A DNA stretch of 9,158 nucleotides from an uncultured Lachnospiraceae bacterium (GTDB lineage Bacteria; Bacillota; Clostridia; Lachnospirales; Lachnospiraceae): contig CAKRNW010000092.1 of the NCBI GenBank assembly GCA_934371505.1, positions 1 through 9,158 of the forward strand. Direction: 5' to 3'. Below the pieces are notes generated by a model. That model saw only the letters and a program-made list of their open reading frames with translations, was not told the origin of the DNA and did no database searches. Below are positions 7,280-9,158 of this stretch, piece by piece. A program made the position numbers and the translations under genes. Numbering within the stretch: the stretch's first letter is position 1; each line of letters opens with the position of its first letter.

Positions 7280-7300
7280 GCTTTTCATGCCAAAATTTTA

Positions 7301-7329
7301 TAGTCATGTATAAAAAGTCGTGGTACAAT
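7301..7329 (+). promoter_or_regulatory. Candidate promoter for the TPR-GGDEF gene
   Basis: TAGTCA (7301-7306, four of six -35 matches) and TACAAT (7324-7329, five of six -10 matches) are separated by 17 bp. They sit in the 84-bp gap after the oxidoreductase gene. The start would fall about 28 bases before the ATG at 7364. An AAAGGT ribosome-binding site lies nine bases before that ATG. No clear terminator for the upstream gene is visible in this gap. Confidence 0.45.
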
Positions 7330-7363
7330 AATAAAAATTTTTTATGATACAAAGGTACTATGC

Positions 7364-8821
7364 ATGAAGACGAAAACCAATACTTCCTGGCTGAAAATGT
7401 TGGATGAATGCCTCAGCAGCCTGAACAACCGAAAACTTACAGCAGCAATCCAGTCTGCACAAATCCTGGCCGAGCAGGCCGAAGCTGCCAGAGAATACTA
7501 CATATACGCGTCCGCCCAGAATATCATGGGTGTCAGCTATGTTTCTGCAGGAAACGAAATGATGGCGGTAGACTGCTATTTAAAGGGACTTTCCTGCTGT
7601 ATGGAGCACCATATAGACGCTCTTTTTCCTTTGTTTTACATCAATCTGGGAAGTCGTTACCAGGAGGCAAATGATCACTCTACCGCCATTGAATATTTTC
7701 TGAAGGCGGAAAGGGCTTTGAAACGTGATGCCTGTAAGGCGGATTCCCGATACCATGGCTGGTGTCTGGTAAACAGCATGAATCTGCTGATTTCCAGTAT
7801 TCATCAGAAGGACATCTTCCTGGGAGAAAAATTTCTGGAGCGCTGCGAGGCATTGCTTACAGACGAAGATGCGAATTCCTCCGCGAGTATCTCCATGCTC
7901 ATCATCAAGTGCCATCTGTATTGGTATATGAACCGCAGGGATTTTGTCCTGGAACACATCGGGGAACTCATCGGGCATCTGAATCTTATCTCCCCCAATG
8001 ATCTGGTGCAAAGTATTCAGGAACTGATCTTTTTGTTAAAGGATATGGAGGATTACTCTCACTTCCAACAGACTCTTGATTTCTTCCGGCAATACGCTGC
8101 TGAACAAAATACATTGTACTATAAGCTATTGCTTTGCGAATTTGAGATGGATTATTGCAAATCCATTAATGACATTGACCAGTATCACGCCTTCTGTATC
8201 CGTCATGCAGAGCTTTATATGGTACATAAGCAGGCACTCCTGAAGGAACGTACGGAGTCCTTTACACAGAAGGTTTTACTTCAAAGGAAAGAAAGCGAGC
8301 GTCGTGCCGCAGAACGGCAGTCAAAAATTGATGCCCTGACCGGATTGGGAAACCGTTTTCTTTTAAAAGAAGATATCCAGTCCCGAATGGAGGATGCAAG
8401 GGCAAAGCGGGGAAAATTATGTATTGCGATTATCGATATTGACCATTTTAAGACCCATAATGATACTTATGGACATATCCACGGTGATTCCTGTCTGAAG
8501 CTTACTGCCACAGCGTTAATGTCCTGTGTGGGCGAAAAAGGAAGGGTTTATCGCTTTGGTGGTGATGAATTTGTGATTTTATTGGATTCCAGCGAGTTGA
8601 ATTCTGTCAAAGCCATTGCGGAAGCTATTAAACAGTATTTTCAGTCTTCGGATTCCGAAGAAGTGACAGATGGCATTCCCGGCATTACACTCTCTCAGGG
8701 ATATGCCATCTCCACGGTTGATTCCACTACGACAAAAGAAACCCTCTTCTCCCGGGCAGATGAGGCACTTTACTCGGTAAAAGAGGGTGGAAGGAATAAT
8801 TATTGTATTTATGAGGAATGA
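7364..8821 (+). CDS. TPR-GGDEF protein, probable diguanylate cyclase
   Basis: A 485-residue soluble protein. The N-terminal half is helical with tetratricopeptide-like repeats. The clearest is at about 88-120 (LFYINLGSRYQ...HSTAIEYFLKAERAL), with a related unit at 50-80. A charged coiled-coil (about 286-320) leads into the GGDEF domain, beginning DALTGLGNR (323-331). Active-site features are D358 in IDIDHFK, N366-D367, and FGGDEF at 398-403, intact, so synthesis of cyclic-di-GMP from two GTP is expected. The position of the RxxD inhibitory site reads GEKG (390-393), so product inhibition through that site should be absent. No membrane segment is seen. TPRs probably sense a protein or peptide partner, which is inference. 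The 3' end overlaps the convergent Rpn-like gene by 13 bp. ATG at 7364 is supported by AAAGGT. Confidence 0.9.
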   Translation: MKTKTNTSWLKMLDECLSSLNNRKLTAAIQSAQILAEQAEAAREYYIYASAQNIMGVSYVSAGNEMMAVDCYLKGLSCCMEHHIDALFPLFYINLGSRYQEANDHSTAIEYFLKAERALKRDACKADSRYHGWCLVNSMNLLISSIHQKDIFLGEKFLERCEALLTDEDANSSASISMLIIKCHLYWYMNRRDFVLEHIGELIGHLNLISPNDLVQSIQELIFLLKDMEDYSHFQQTLDFFRQYAAEQNTLYYKLLLCEFEMDYCKSINDIDQYHAFCIRHAELYMVHKQALLKERTESFTQKVLLQRKESERRAAERQSKIDALTGLGNRFLLKEDIQSRMEDARAKRGKLCIAIIDIDHFKTHNDTYGHIHGDSCLKLTATALMSCVGEKGRVYRFGGDEFVILLDSSELNSVKAIAEAIKQYFQSSDSEEVTDGIPGITLSQGYAISTVDSTTTKETLFSRADEALYSVKEGGRNNYCIYEE

Positions 8822-9158
8822 GGAGTGAATAACAACAAATATTTCTCTGCCTCCTCGGTGGATAAAGCATACAATTTCCGGAGTTTCGCCAGAATGGTTT
8901 CCCGGTCTATTCCATCATCCAGTTTATCCTGGATGAAAATGCGGATTCCATCCTCTCGGGCTTTCTGCATTCCCTGTTCTATTCCCTGTTCAATGCCTTC
9001 CTCGATTCCCTCTTCGCGTCCTTCTCTTTTATAGTCATCAAATATCAGCAATTCTTTCATATACTCACTCCTCCATTTCTCATTGCACTTTACTTTCTCT
9101 ACCGCTGCCTCGATTTTTCGGGTGAGCGGGCTATTCGCTTTTCCTTTAGAAATATAAT
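8809..9158 (-). CDS. Rpn/PD-(D/E)XK family putative transposase, C-terminal part
   Basis: Partial gene, cut by the window edge. The frame has an internal ATG at 9060 but continues without a stop from 9158. The upstream codons translate as YISKGKANSPLTRKIEAAVEKVK and on through NEKWRSEY into MKELLIFDDYKREG. This is typical of the C-terminal region of Rpn family recombination-promoting nuclease/putative transposase proteins in Clostridia. Visible length is 115 residues; full family members are usually near 300, and the nuclease core lies outside the window. The tail has EEGI/EQGI repeats and then a charged helix (DKLDDGIDRETILAKLRKLYALSTEEAEKYL), common in this family. The 3' end overlaps that of the TPR-GGDEF gene. 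The true start cannot be seen, and neither can whether the nuclease part is intact. Confidence 0.72.
   Translation of the reverse strand, partial: YISKGKANSPLTRKIEAAVEKVKCNEKWRSEYMKELLIFDDYKREGREEGIEEGIEQGIEQGMQKAREDGIRIFIQDKLDDGIDRETILAKLRKLYALSTEEAEKYLLLFTPHSS
8969..9016 (-). repeat. Four imperfect 12-bp tandem repeats in the Rpn-like gene
   Basis: Four consecutive 12-bp units (plus-strand form ATTCCCTGTTCT, ATTCCCTGTTCA, ATGCCTTCCTCG, ATTCCCTCTTCG) encode the EEGI/EQGI tetrapeptide repeat. The two identical-core units differ at one base. The unit length keeps the reading frame, so copy number could change by slippage without breaking the gene. Confidence 0.7.

Noticed and set aside
6311..7288. 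Minus-strand open frame of 325 codons opposite the FAD oxidoreductase
   Set aside because: Histidine- and threonine-rich antisense product with no family resemblance; the plus strand encodes a clear flavoprotein.
7328..7346. AT-rich near-palindrome resembling a terminator
   Set aside because: The stem would be only A-T pairs with no GC core, and it lies between a candidate -10 box and the ribosome-binding site.

Overview
The window looks like a chromosomal segment of a Gram-positive, low-to-moderate-GC anaerobe of the Clostridia, most likely the family Lachnospiraceae. This placement is inferred from the SerRS sequence type, a DUF3881 protein, a DUF4446 gene beside parB, a clostridial-style HD-GYP protein and an Rpn-type protein with an EEGIEQG tail. 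No rRNA, CRISPR array, phage or complete insertion sequence was seen. A parA-parB pair usually lies near the replication origin, so an oriC-proximal position is plausible but not shown here.

Left two thirds, minus strand (about 159-5703): six closely packed genes read leftward, parA, parB, a DUF4446 membrane protein, an HD-GYP protein, serS and DUF3881. Gaps are 17 to 36 bp, with no terminator and no T-box leader between them, so they probably form one operon driven by the extended -10 promoter upstream of parA. It joins chromosome partitioning (ParA ATPase, ParB CTP-dependent clamp), a probable cyclic-di-GMP phosphodiesterase and seryl-tRNA charging. Just past the last gene is a degenerate tRNA-Arg(CCU)-like sequence. 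A well-formed sigma-A-like promoter on the same strand then reads out of the left edge, so another transcription unit should begin there.

Right third, plus strand (5912-8821): a COG2509-type FAD-dependent oxidoreductase with an N-terminal cysteine cluster diverges from parA across a 208-bp gap. Both divergent genes have the same extended -10 sequence, TGCTATAAT. An 84-bp gap with its own candidate promoter leads to a soluble TPR-GGDEF protein, a probable diguanylate cyclase. The window therefore holds one predicted cyclic-di-GMP synthase and one predicted hydrolase within about 4 kb.

Right edge (8809-9158, minus): the C-terminal part of an Rpn/PD-(D/E)XK-type protein converges on the GGDEF gene and overlaps its 3' end by 13 bp. 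Its frame stays open to the window edge, so it is cut by the window and is not a small complete gene. The most unusual items are the aberrant tRNA-like sequence with its inserted hairpin and the operon that includes an HD-GYP protein with a variant HD motif. I did not find strong evidence for a wholly new system.
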